Shown: in pieces, positions 1 to 13,100 of the stretch
How positions within the stretch are numbered: the stretch's first letter is position 1
Layout: every line of letters begins with the position of its first letter
DNA from: Quercus robur
Lineage: Eukaryota; Streptophyta; Magnoliopsida; Fagales; Fagaceae
Direction of reading: 5' to 3'
DNA: 64,000 nt
NCBI RefSeq assembly: GCF_932294415.1
Contig: NC_065536.1
Span: forward strand, 35,770,354 to 35,834,353
Notes under the pieces: generated by a model
Database searches by the model: none
Told to the model about the DNA's origin: nothing
What the model saw: only the letters and a program-made list of their open reading frames with translations
Position numbers and translations under genes: made by a program

Positions 1-946
1 ATTTCTCAATTTCTCCCTAACTCTTAGAGATTTGTCTTTCGAAGACTAATATAACAAGTTTAAGGGTATATGTGAAGAACTCAATATTTATCGACCCATC
101 TCATTTAATGTTAAAACTATGAAGAAACAACGAGATTATATGCATGTTACCTGCTTCCTATTTAGCTTATCTAAAATTTTGGATCCAATGAAATCACAGA
201 TTCTGGCTAGTAAAGACCTCCCTTCTTTGAGTGAAAGTTTTGGTAGACTTAGACAGGCCACATTATCTGAGTCTAATATACATTCCTTTCCTCTAATATT
301 GATACATTACCTTCTAGTGATAAATCTGCTTTTGCCACTTCTATGGGGAGTAGTAGAGGCGATTGTGGAGGCTGAGGTCGAGGCCGTGGAGGTCATGAAC
401 AAGGGGGTCGTGGTAGAGGACGTGGCCTTCGTAAGTGACTTACTGTTATAGTGAGAATCATACGGTAGACTTTTGTATGGTAATCCCTCGGCTCACCAAG
501 CTTGTTTTCATGCTAAAGAACCACCTTCATAGTCACTTCCACCAACATCTAGAGTAGTCTCAGATGCAGGCAACACTATGGTTTTTCAAAGATGTTTAAT
601 ATTTCTTAAAATCTTGTTGGATTATTATTTAGTGTTTTATATTGTAGTTTGTGTAGAATTTAAGTCAGTCAATAAAGTCCTAATTTGAGTCAATAGTCTT
701 ATGTGACCTTTTGACTGCATGAGCTTGGAACTAGGGAGAATAATTATTATGCAAGTTGTCACTAGAGAATGTACTGCTATTTAATGTTGAGTATAGGCTG
801 GTTGTGGACGTGTTAAACAGCCTACAGGTCATCCAGTTGATCAGAATTTTGGTGCCTATGATGTTGAGCAATTGAAGAGGAAGATTAAGTTTCTTACTCA
901 AAGAGTAGTCGAGTTAGAAGATTCAAGATCTTTTGAAGAAGGAAAA

Positions 947-1170
947 TGTTTTATGCCATCATAGTCTTTTGGAGTGGTCTCGTTGTTGGGGTTTTACTGA
1001 TTGTTCTTCTCTCTCTGAGTTTTTGTCCTCCCTTAGCTTAGTTTCCTGACTTCCCTCTGTTTGTTGTGCTGTTTGTTTCTTTTATTTCTTGTTGTTCATC
1101 ATCATGAACTTCTTGTATTTTTCATTTTTCTCTCATTTATAATAGTTTTCTGATTACCTATCAAAAAAAA
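947..1170 (+). mobile_element. 5'-truncated L1-type LINE 3' end
   Basis: The segment encodes the typical plant LINE C-terminus (WSRCWGFTDCSSL followed by a Leu/Ser-rich end and stop), then a short 3' UTR and an A-tract. It is bracketed by a 12-bp direct repeat, gaagaaggaaaa, at 935-946 and 1171-1182, the expected mark of target-primed reverse transcription. It interrupts the copia fossil after its gag region, so it is younger than that element. No promoter or upstream ORF is present. Confidence 0.8.
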
Positions 1171-1199
1171 GAAGAAGGAAAAGGGTCAAATAGTGACTT

Positions 1200-1800
1200 T
1201 GAGAACTTGTTTCATGGTCATGCTCCTCATAGGCAGCTACCTATTTGGGATGACAGAAGATGGGGAGATGAATATATAGCTTGAAATACCAGAATTCAGT
1301 GGTAGTTTTCAAGCTGAGGAAGCCCTTCCTGTGGATTTACTTTATTCATCTACTATTGTGACGTTGATGGATTATTGTATTCCAAACATATTTGAAGATA
1401 GTGAAAAATGCTCTAAAGAAGATATTGCGGATTGGAATTCTTCGCCAATCTATGACAAGTACCCTAATGAAGATTATAAATTGTGCAAACAAGAAGTTGA
1501 GGAAGATGATGATAGACTTTCTTTGTTCAAATACAAAAGGTTGTTGATTTTACAAAAGAGAATTATTCAAAGGTAAGATTCATTGTTGTAGCCATAGAGC
1601 AATTGGGTGTGAAGACATTATCTCTTGAGCAAAATCCACATGTTGATTTTCTTGGGGTTGACAAATATATATTCTTGATGATAAATTTGATATTGATTTT
1701 GGTCCATCAATGGAGATTAAGGGTCTTGTCCTAAAGAGATAAGTGAAGCTTTTGTGCCATGTGAATCAAAAGGGAAACAAAATCTAGGAGCTTAAGGAAT
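1200..1800 (+). other. Coding-like remnant of unclear origin inside the copia region
   Basis: An 81-residue acidic open frame (1331-1576) and neighbouring frames encode Asp/Glu-rich sequence (SSPIYDKYPNEDYK) that is not obviously copia. A similar phrase, KR(L/V)(L/I)... followed later by a F(L/I)GVD motif, occurs near 10205-10360. It may be a fragment of another polyprotein or of an unrecognised gene. I cannot name it. Confidence 0.3.
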
Positions 1801-4800
1801 AGTATAATCACTTCTTGTCTATGCATTCTAACTTTGTTGGGTTTGGTTCTACAGATACTTTGGCTCAACAAGGTACTTCCACTGCTTGTCTTGCCACTTA
1901 GGACTCTTAGGTCATTGACTCAGGTGCTACTGATCATGTGATAGGTACCTCAAGCTGACTCTCGGACCTTGGGCACTCTAGCAGTCTTCCCAATGTTACT
2001 TTGACAGATGGCTTAATCACTACAGTTTCTAGTTTGGGCATTGCCAATCTTAGTCCTAATCTTTCTCTCTTTTGTCTTATATATTCCTAATTTTCCTTTT
2101 AATCTTTTGTCGATTAGTAAGCTTATTAAACTTTTGAATTGCACTGCCATTTTTTTTATCCACTCTTTTTTTTTTTTTTTTTTATCCATTCATTGTATCT
2201 TTTAGGATCTCAAGATGGGGAGGATTCTTGGTGGAGGGCATGAAGACGATGGACTTTACTATTTGGATCGGCATGGTTCTTCCAGTTTTGTGGCTTCTCA
2301 CTTGTCTATCTCACCTCTTCAGCATCATTGTTGCCTTGGTAATCCATCTCTCTAGAATTTGAAGTTGTTAGCCCCATCATTTTATTAGATTGAGTCCTAA
2401 CAATGTAAAGCATGTCAATTGGGCAAACACCATAGGGTGCCTTTTATCTCTAGGTGTGAGAGCCGTGTCAGTAGTCCTTTTTATTTATTTCATTTTGATA
2501 TTTGGGGTCTAATAAACACTCCCACATTGTTGGGATTTAGATGTTTTGTCAATTTTTTATCTTATGAAAGAATGGTCTGAAATGTTATCAATTTTCAAAC
2601 CATTTTTTACGGGAATAAAGACTCAATTAAATGCTTTACTTCGTATTTTTCGGTCTGATAATGCTCATGAATATTTTCATGCATCTTTGTCTCAATTTTT
2701 TGATGATCATGATATAATTCACTGATCTTCATGCCCCCATACTCCATAACAAAATAGCGTTTTTGAATGCAAAATGCATCATTTATTAGAGGTCACTCGT
2801 GTCCTATTGTTTCATATGCATGTTCCCAAATCATACTGGAGTGATGTTGTGCTAATTGCCTGTCACTTGATTAATCGCATGCCATCCACTGTTCTAGGTG
2901 GTCAGATCCCCTATGTTGTGCTTTCTCCTAATGCATCTTTGTTTCATCTACCTCCTAAGATCTTTTGGTTGTGTGCTATGTTCATATCTTAGGTCCAGGG
3001 AGCAATAAACTTGATCCTAGATGAATTTAATGTGTTTTTCTCATGTATTCTTGTACTAAAAAAGGATACCGATGTTACATACCTACTCTTTGTCATAGTT
3101 TCATTTTGATATATGTCGCCTTTGATGAGTCTCAATCCTGTTTCTTTCCTTTGGTTGGTAGTGATAGTTCTCTTCGTTGTCTTCCTCGCTTATTGCCTAT
3201 GTCTCCTATTGAATCTCATTCTCAAAAACTGCTCCAGGTGTATCATAGTTGGCAGAAGCCTCCAACAAAGATTTCTTCCCCACCTAGTGATCCACCTCCT
3301 GACCTTGACTCTCTTACAATTGCTCTACGCAAAGGTAAGCGTACTTGTACCTCTCACCCTATCTCTTAATTTCTCTTATGGCCATTTGTCTTCATCTATC
3401 CATGCTTTTACCACGTCCTTGAATTTTGTTGTTGTTCCTAAGTATGTCCAGGAGGTTATGTCCATCCCTGGTTGGAAGTCTGTTATGGAAGCAAAAATGT
3501 CCACCCAGTCTCAAAAATGCTACTTAGTCTTTGGTTGTTAGGTGTATACAATAAAGTACTTGCCTGGTGGTTCTAATGAGCATTTGAAGGCTTGCTTGGT
3601 TGCCAAAGGGTATACCTAGATATACGCTGTTGATTATGCAGACAAATTCTCGCCTGTTGCTAAAATTTCTTCTGTCTGAATTTTGATCTCCTTTGCTACT
3701 AATTTGGTTGGCCACTGTTTTAGTTAGACATTATAAATGCCTTCTTGAATGGTGATTTGAAGGAAGAGGTGCATACGGAGCAACCACTTGGGTTTTTTTT
3801 CTTCTAAGGGGAGTTTGGAAAGGTGTGTAGGTTGCACAAGGCCATCTATGGTCTAAAACAATCTCTTGGAGCTTGGTTTGGTAAATTTAGTGAAGCCATG
3901 TTAAATTTTGGATTGCAACGTTGCCAATCTAATCTCTGAGTTTTCTCATACCTTTGCAAGAGGAAAGATATTGTAGATAGTATATATTGATGATATTATA
4001 ATCACTGGTAATGACAGGAAGGTTATTGATGATTTGACGAGATACCATCAAAACTCCTTTAGAATTAAGGATCTGGGTAAACTTTGTTAATTCTTGGGTA
4101 TTGAGATAGCACGATCTAAAGAAGGAAGCAGTTTATCACGAAGAAAGTATATGTTGGATATTTTGGAAGAAACTAACTTGTTAGGATCTAAACTAGTGGA
4201 GACTCCTATGGATTCTAATGTCAAATTTTATGAAGATTAGGGGGAGCTATTATCTAATCCTAAGAGATATCATCATTTGGTTGGAAAACTAAATTATCTC
4301 AAAATTATTCGCCCAAATATATCATTTGCAGTCAGTGTTGTGAGCCATTATATGAAAGATCCTTGCCTTCCACATTGGGAGGCAGTTATTCGAATTGTGA
4401 GGTACCTTAAAGCACATCCAGGTTGGTCTTTTGCATAAAGCTAATGGTCACCAAAGGGTAGAAGCCTATACTAATGCTAATTGGGCAGGATCACTGTCAG
4501 ATAGAAAATCCACTACTAGGTATTGCATTTTTCTAGGAGGAAACCTGATTTCTTGGAAAAGTAAGAACTAGATTGTTGTTGCCAACTCTAGTGCAGAGGT
4601 TGAGTATAAAGCCATGGCACACACATCATGTGAACTTATGTGGATTAAGCTTTTACTTTGAGGAATTAAAATGTGAGCTTATGTGGATTAGGAATTTACT
4701 TAAGGAATTAAAATTTGTTGTGAAGGTGCCTATGACTATGCATTGTGATAATCAAGCAACAATTCACATTGCCTCCAATCTTGTGTTCCATGAGCAAATC

Positions 4801-5111
4801 AAGCACATAGAAGTAGATTGTCATATTACTTGGCAAAAAGTAGAAGATGGTGTAATTGTTACTCCATATGTTTCTAGAAGAGTCCAAATTGCTGATAAGT
4901 TAACCAAAGCTTTATGTAAGACTCGTTTGGGTTTATTATGTAACAAGCTAGGATTGTATGATATATAAACTCTCCCGCTTGAGGGGGAGTGTTATGGGAA
5001 TAAGCTAGGGGAAAAATAGTAACATCATTGTACTTCTTTATATATAAATAATATTTTGTGTTAGGTTTAACTTATCAAATCCTAAACACTTTTACTCTGA
5101 CAACACTAACA

Positions 5112-7142
5112 ATATTAGAAATGATAAATTTTATATTGATAAATACTTAAATTTATTTAAGACATTACAGTCAACAACTATCGATTTGACGGTTGAACCT
5201 TTGACCCTAAATATTTTTATTGGTAAGCTACCAATAAAGTTAGCGATTCTTGAACCCATGACATTATCATCAGCCTCATTCTTAAGGGGGGATGAAGTGC
5301 CTCTAAGCTAGATCCCTTTGGCTAACATTCTCACTTTCTTGTTTATTGGATAGTATGGTTTTTAAAGCATTGGGTTTGAAAACGTGAAAAGCAACTGGAA
5401 ACTACCCACCCATAACTTCAAAGCAAGAAGACAAAGGCAAAGGAAAAGCCTGAGAATTGATGTTAATATAGGATAGGTTCTAATTTTCATTAGATTTCCT
5501 GTTTCATTGGGTACACTTTTAACATCTCATCATCAATTGTTAAGCGAGAGAATAATATGATTTTCAAAATTTTAATAATAAAATAGTGATTTAAAGTTTA
5601 AGGAATTTTGGTAATAGAATTTCATCTAGAATAGAATTAGCTTAATAATCTTAAATGTATATATACTGCACTGAGGACTCTTTTATTATACATGTGGCAT
5701 AAAGGTGGAATATCCATTTGTTACAACCATTGCCTCCAGGACCCAACTTTTAATGGTAGATGAACAGAATAATTTGAAATAAATAAAGACATTAATTTTC
5801 TTTTAAAAATTTCAAGCTTCTAATATAGAATTTTAATCAAAATAGTAATTTAAAGTTATTGGAATTCTGGTAATAGAGTTTGATCTATGAAAGAATTAGC
5901 TTTATAATTCTACTGTGGTGAGAACTCTTTTATTATACATTTGGCACGAGATGATGGTACACCCACTTGTCACAACCACAACTTATTTTATATCTAAAAA
6001 ATGAACATAATAAAACAAAATTTACCAAAATGCAAACTTGACACAAACTCAAATGAGAAATATAATTTCCAACCAGAAACTAACTAACTATGCCCACCAT
6101 TATCCTTGGCTCTAACCTCACCCAAACTCATTATAAGCTTCTGTTTGAAATCCACAAACCCCAAATATTGTCTTCAGGGGAGCAGCTAAACAAATGTCCA
6201 CTAGCCTCACATAGAATGCTGCTCCTCTTTGCCATATGTAAACACTTCGACGAGAAAGGATGAATCATACTTCCAATGGTGTTCAAAAGCCTATAATTGA
6301 GATCAAATCTGTCTTATTGCATTCTTTGTATGAGCAATCAGCCGTCATATGAGGGATTTCTACTCCTTTTGTTGATTTTTTATCGACTACATATATTTTA
6401 AATTGTAATTTTTTCCAGGATTCTCTTTATACATCCTCTGTACAAGAGTTTCTTTCTCAATATATATATATATAAGAAATAAATTTTATTAGAAAAAATT
6501 CAACAAGTACCCCAAGAGTATACTAGCTGAAAGTTACACAACAGCTCTAAAATTACAATGATCAATAAGCTCAAATCAAGAAGAGATGCATATAATGCAA
6601 ATCAAGTTCTTAAACTACATGATTAAAAAATAGAAAGTTCTTAAGATACACAGGTCAACAAAAATCTCTACTTTGAAAGTCAACCTTCTAAAATACTTAT
6701 AAAAAAATAAAATGAATCAATTTTCTAAAATGGAAACTAACTTATTCTGAATGTTGATTGATAATAGTAAAACTTTTAAAGTTCTGAAAAATAATGAGGG
6801 AAATCAGTGACAAGGGACCTCTAGGCTCTAGCATGCATTTGCACCTTCAAAAGCACCAAAAAAACAAAAAAGTAAAATTTATTGATATCAAAACTACATC
6901 ATTTCTCAATATACAACATGACAAATATACACAATCAAAGATTCAACACCAAAAAAACAGAAAAATAATAGCCAAAGAAGAAAGTGAAAATTTGTGCCAA
7001 TCAAGTATCAAATTTTGGTTTATAAAAAATGCAGTAAAGCATCAGATGTTGGAGAAGATCATAACCTTCAAACATAAATTGCATAAAATAATGAAGATAC
7101 AAGAAAAATATACAAAAATTAATATGGATACCCCAAACAAAC
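5112..7142. other. AT-rich region without a recognised gene
   Basis: No exon, RNA gene or complete mobile element was recognised. The 366-bp plus-strand open frame at 6794-7159 is Lys/Gln-rich, has no family signature and overlaps a convincing minus-strand exon at 7143-7237. The missing last exons of the thioredoxin-fold gene were searched for on the minus strand here and not found. Confidence 0.5.
5560..5990. repeat. Imperfect direct duplication, period about 260 bp
   Basis: Two related stretches (about 5565-5740 and 5830-5990) share in order: atttaaagtt, ggtaatagaattt-like, agaattagctt, actcttttattatacat, a ggca block and a tcacaacca-like end. This fits an old tandem duplication of non-coding sequence. 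Confidence 0.6.
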
Positions 7143-10100
7143 CTGATCCATTGATTTGAGTATCAAACTGCAATCATTCAATGTGCAATCCATTAAATAG
7201 ATCAGTGGAAGTTCAACCAGGGCATCCTTCAAGTTGTCTGCCACACAAATGGCCAATTGTCAATATGTGCGATTAATAGAAAGTAAATTCTAACATTCCT
7301 ATTCCATTTCTTAATTCAAGGGAAAACTTTACTGAGAAAACAAATGCAAAAAAACCAAAAGTAACTAAATAATTAGGGGGTCAAAAGAAGTAATTGAATG
7401 TTTGTGGACTAAATTGTGAGTGGACAAAAGCAAATGGGGTAAAATATCATTTTCCTTTTTTTAATTGTCAAATACTATATATCTTATGCACCCTTATAAT
7501 ATTGAATCCTCAAACCTAACCTTCACCCCTTGTTAAGAGGAACAGGAGATGCCATTTGGACAAGAGACAACTGGCTAAATTTATAAATATGTCCATCATA
7601 CAAAAGACAGCTGTTGTACTTTAGTGTAGAAGTTGAAAATCCATGGACAAAACTCTATCCAGTATTCCCCATTGTTTATATCAACTCAAAGTTAATAAAG
7701 GTAAATTATTGACCTACTAGTTTACTAAATGCTATGAAAATATTTGTCATATGAACCAATGAAAGATGCATCTACTTTTTCCAAGGCAAGAAAAAGGAGA
7801 TAGTAATGTCAATTTTTAAAAAACATTTTACCAGGCACTTACCACCATTAAACACCTTTTCTCCATTCCTTGATCCACTCCTTAACACATTCATGTAACC
7901 CTTCACAGCCCGATAAACCTCACGAACAACCAATTCCATTCTCTGACAAAACCCACACCAACTATTGCTAAAAAGGACCAACACATCCCTATTCCATGCA
8001 TGGACCACATTGTTGGTGTTAGATTGATTAACACCAAGAACCAGCTCAGACAATCTATGAATCGTAATTTGAGGGATTGAATCCACCTCGTGAAAATCCA
8101 CATTAACAAATGGAGGGACAGTGGCCTCCCTAGGGCTTCGAATAATGGATTCAGACAGTTGATATGGAGGAAGAGTCCCATTAAGAAAACCAGAGAGAAA
8201 ATCAGCCAGTGAAGAGTAGCTGAAATCTGACTCTTGGGGTAATACATAATGCTGCTGCAAAAGGGGATCAATTATTACCAAGGATGGAATGTTTGAGCCA
8301 CCGGTCAGAGCTCTAAGTAACCGATAGTTGCCATCAGAAAAGAAAAAGGAACCCTCAAAGCCTTGAAAGTGAAGCTGTTGCTCCCTTAAGTTGTCCACCA
8401 ACAAAAAACCTTTTTCTTCCAAGACTGCATCTTCAGAGCTCTTTTCTTCAACCACTACATTTTCAAAACTTTTTTCTTCCACTACCAAATCTTGAGCAGT
8501 GGCAACTTCTTCAAGAGCGGTTACAGATTGGTGAGCTTCTAATGATATTAACTGCTTACTTTTATCATCATAAAAAGCCGTCTTCTCTTCATCATACTCA
8601 GAAGAAGGCTCACCATCTGTGAGTTCAGAACTTTCCTCATTCATCTTAGCAGATAAACTTGCCCTTTGTGGCAATTGATCTTTATCTAAATCAACACTGT
8701 TTGAGACAAGGCCTTCCTTAAACACTGCAGGTGACACTTGATTAGACTGAACTGCATCCGATGGTAATGTATTTACTGACTTAATGTCAACATCATCAGA
8801 TAAAAGTTGGAAACCCAATTCCTTTGCAAGGGAGCTTAATTTACCTTCTTTATTTTGCCGAAGAAGGTGTGCTAGGATCTTATGCAAGGAACTACCTTCT
8901 TGATCTGAAGATATTTTATCCAAAGTGACATGTTTATCCTCATTTAGGATCATGATAGTAGACAGCTTCTCTTTTAATTTAATCTTCTGAGCTGTCAGAG
9001 ATAGTTTTAATCTAGGATGTTTAGATTTACCACCCCATGCTTGATAATATTGGACTGAGGATTTCTCAGGCTTGGCCCTCTTAGGCTCACCCATCTGATA
9101 TGAAATATGATAGTGCAGTGCCAGTTCTCTAAAAGTATCAAGAGCCTCTTTGCCCTTTCCTCTGGTTTCAGACGAGTCAGATGATCTATCCACAAATAAA
9201 AGTATTGATGGCTTATTTGCAGGTAAAACAGGCTCAATATCATGCCTATCACCTTCCAGCTACATTATGAAAAGAGACAACTATGGTATTAATGAATGAA
9301 ACATGCTAGCAAAGAAATTACTAAGAAAAAAAAATGTATGGGGGAAATGAACAAAATAAAAAAGGGAACAAACATGTAGAAAATTAGGACACAGGTACAG
9401 CAATGATCCGTATATTAATTAATTAATTTTTTTTTTTTTCAAAGCTTATAAAATTTTTTTATAACAAAAATATTATTTGTTTTTAAATAATTGTTAATTT
9501 TTTTTTTAGAAGAATATTAAAGCCTAGCTACTAATAATATATATACGTGTCTACTGTCTACCTAGGTAATGAAAAAAAAAATGTAAAAAGTTACAAGTTT
9601 AATTACTTACGTGGCAGTGGCATGATGGGTGGTGGACTTTAACTCATTATAGACAAAAATTTAAAAAGAAGACCTCTTTACCTTTTTTGTTCACGTCTTC
9701 ATGTGTGAGGTGGACAAAACAAGGAAAAAAGAGAAATAGATATAAGAAGCTGGGACATGCGTGCAGCCAGAGGAGAAAGAAGAAGAAGAAGCTGGGCTGC
9801 TGAAGAAGAAGAAGAGGGAGAAGATCAGCATGAGAGACTATAAAAAGAAGAAGAAGAATAAGAAGAGGAGGAGAAAAGAGAGATAGATCTATGAAGCTGG
9901 GCTGCTGAAGAAAAAGATCGGCATGAGAGACTACAAGTGGGTACAGTACAATGCGTTTCAGCTTTTTTTTTTTTTTTTGGCACATGCCGTGTCGCAACCG
10001 TGTCCCCGCGATGTCCTTGCAGTGTCCATCATTTTTTCAAAAATTGAAAAAATAAAAAACAGCTAGGACACACGTGCCGCAGTGTCCAACGTGTGTCCCA

Positions 10101-13100
10101 TGTCCGATATGTGTCTAACATGAACACAGCATCCTAAATGCCATATCCATGCTTTCTAGCCCATAACCCACACCATTGATGAGACTTTCTGTGTTCAAGT
10201 ACAAAAGGTTATTGATTTTATTGATTACAATCATAAGTTGGGACAATTGGTTTGTTCAGTAGTAGATGAGTTCTCTATTGATGAACGAAGTTTCAATCTA
10301 CTAAAGCTTGAACTTGAACACATTCAACACTATGATTTCATTGGGGTTGATGAGCTTCTCTCAAATTTTCCTGGTAGTACAGTTAATATTAATTTGGAAA
10401 GATTAATGGAACACATTCCTAATCCTTTTTGGGAGGATTTTATTGAAGAAGAATTAATAGAGGTGAACAAGAGGCGTGAAAGAGTGATTTTAAGTAGCCT
10501 TTGTGGAGGGAGGCAACATGAAGTTTATAAACGCATGCATACAACATAGATGTGTAGAAGTAAAATCTATAACACACAATTACTATAACTCTTCCACAAA
10601 ACTTAAGTTCTACAAGAATACTAGGCTAGTAGCTAAACGAATAGAGAAAACCTCTCAAAACAAATTTTTATTAATAATCCACCTCCCTATAACGAGTATT
10701 TTTAGGAATAGAATTTCTCCTATTCCTTTTAGGAAAAGAAATAATAAACCAACATCTACTAGAGAGAGAAAAACAACTTCACTAGGAAAAGAAAGACAAA
10801 TAAAATCCTAATTCAACTAGAAAAAAATCTTAACTTGAAAGAGCAAATAATCCTAATTCCATTAGGAAAGAGAAAACAACATAAATTATTAAAAATTTCT
10901 TCTTCTCCCATAATGGGAGGGGAGCCACTGTGAGTTTTTGTAAAATGTGTTACCAAATTTTAAAGGTAAAACATTTTATAACTTTTTATAAAGGATTTTA
11001 CGGTCAAATGAGATGCTGAACAAATGAAGCTTAAATGAACCCCATGGAAAAAGAAGGGGCCCTCAGCTTGTATATGAAGGATGAGATAAAAGATTATGCG
11101 CATCATGATCTTCTAAATTTTTTTCAGATGAGTAATTAAAATCTGTAACCACTTTGATGAAACATGCTAGGCCAAGCCAGCTCCTACTGAACTCAACTTG
11201 AATTGAATCAGCACGGTTTTAGCCACACATAATTTTTGGCAAAAGATAACATGACACAAAGAAACCTCGTATAAGACTAGAATCAACAGCAAGTAAAGAG
11301 CAAACTGATTAAAATTACCTCCATAACAACAGAACTATCCATCTGTAAAACATCCTTGAGGTCATCCTCTTCTTTAAGAATCCTTGAACATGTGGGACAT
11401 CCAGCAACATGAAGTACTGCTAACCATGAACTAGAATCTTCAAGACCAAGAGACGAAAGCATTGATCTTTCTGATACCAAACCAAATCTATGCCTTTCAG
11501 GGGCCAGGAAAAACTCTCTTGCAACATTCATAAACTTCGAGAAGAAAGACTCAAACTGCTGAAATTCTTGTAAGGTACAAGATGATATAACACCAGAGCT
11601 TACATTCTCAACCTCCTCGAAGGAAGCAGTTTCATTTACCGAGCTGAATTGCCCAAGCCAAGGAACTCCGTTGAAACTATTTTCAACACCACATTTCAAT
11701 ATTTCATCCCCTGATTTTATAAAAGAAGGAAAAGGTGACAAACATATTAGTTTTGTTTTATTTTCACTTCAAAATCAGTCCCATAACGATGTGCAATTAG
11801 AAACTACCAGCCACCTTCTGATTATTCTTCCTTGTATCTGCCAGTGTTTGATTTGCCTCTGCATTAAAGTCATTTCCAAGAAGATCTTCTACAAAGAAAA
11901 CTATTGTCAGTATCATGAAAGGACAAATTAACCCTGCAAAACCACATAGTTTCCAATAGAGACACTTCCTATCTTACCATAACTTTTGTTTCCACTACCC
12001 CAAAAAAGTTGATGAGGTTCATAATCAACAATAGTGTTGCTAATGGAAAATCCTCCCTCCCCTTGTACGAGCAAGGTGGAGATTGGGATCATGGCTTCAA
12101 AACCTAACGGGTGTGTGTGTAACTAACCAGTATTGAAGTAAACTTAAAGAAACACGAAGCGGAACTTGATTACTTGAAACAAAAACTCATAAAAGCAGCT
12201 AATCACAATTACTACAAAAAATATTTAAGGTTTTCTGAAAAATAATGAATATCTCTTTTTTTTTTTTTTGGTTGGGAAAATTCAATAGTTACAATGGGGG
12301 AGGTGGGATTTGAATCCTGAATGTAATGGGCACAGCAAGAGGTGGCAAGCAGTTGAGTTACAACACTCTTGGGCGGCTGGTAGAACATAAAAATGTTAAA
12401 ATTTAAAAATGTTCAAATGTGAGACTAACCTTGCACACCAACACCAAAATGATTAATGTTGTGGTTGGCCAGCAAATTAGGAGTCCATCCGCAAAATTCG
12501 AGGAGAAGTAAGGCCTTGTCAGTTGAAGCAAGAAAAGAGTTCAAGTGGTCAGGAGTGTTGAGGAGGGGAGGTTGAGGTTGAGGTTGATTGGAGCTGGAGT
12601 TGGAGTTGGAGATATGGGGTAAGAGTGAAGACAAAATATTGAGTGCACGAAATGGTCCTCGATATTTGTAAGATACAGAATGGAGGTAGAATAAAATGGT
12701 AATTTCCTCCTCCTCCTCATTAGGAGGAACAGCAGCAGCAGCAATAATAGCATCTGCTAGCATCTTCTCCGTATTTCTAAACATAAACATCAACTTCAAG
12801 GATCTAAACTCCTCCTGTTGTCTATCAGAAACCACATGTGCTACTTCTTTCATAAGGGAACGAGACTCACCAGACCCTGTGCAATCAATTTTTTAAGATA
12901 ACAATACAATTAATCATCATAATCAATTACAACATTGTTAATCAAATCATACATACAGGGAAGAGTGATGAAGAGGAGGATATAAGGGTTTTGTCGGATC
13001 TGAGAAGAGAAGTTTTGTTTGGTTAGGAGCTGCCATTCCGATGATGATTCACTATCAACCACGGCTACAACAACAACCAACAACAATAACAACACCACCA

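Larger units (their letters stand above)
1..5111 (+). mobile_element. Ty1/copia LTR retrotransposon fossil, 5' end outside the window
   Basis: Pieces of one copia polyprotein appear in the expected order: gag with a Gly/Arg-rich tail (about 119-450), protease signature VIDSGATDH near 1910-1940, pre-integrase and integrase (about 2220-2990), reverse transcriptase (about 3540-4300, with the YIDDI core near 3985) and RNase H ending in ADKLTKAL (about 4570-4968). A purine tract (gagggggag) precedes a TGTTA...TAACA segment at 4990-5111 that fits a short 3' LTR. The 5' LTR is not in the window. The element is broken many times, probably more than twenty, and carries a LINE insertion, so it is old. 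It lies just beyond the last recognised exon of the minus-strand thioredoxin-fold gene and may sit in one of its introns or downstream of it. Confidence 0.85.

Noticed and set aside
6794-7159. 121-residue plus-strand open frame
   Set aside because: Low-complexity Lys/Gln-rich sequence that overlaps a well-supported minus-strand exon at 7143-7237, with no codon or family signal.
9647-9997. 116-residue minus-strand open frame rich in Leu/Phe
   Set aside because: It is the complement of a GAA/GAG repeat and lies in an intron. The composition follows the repeat.
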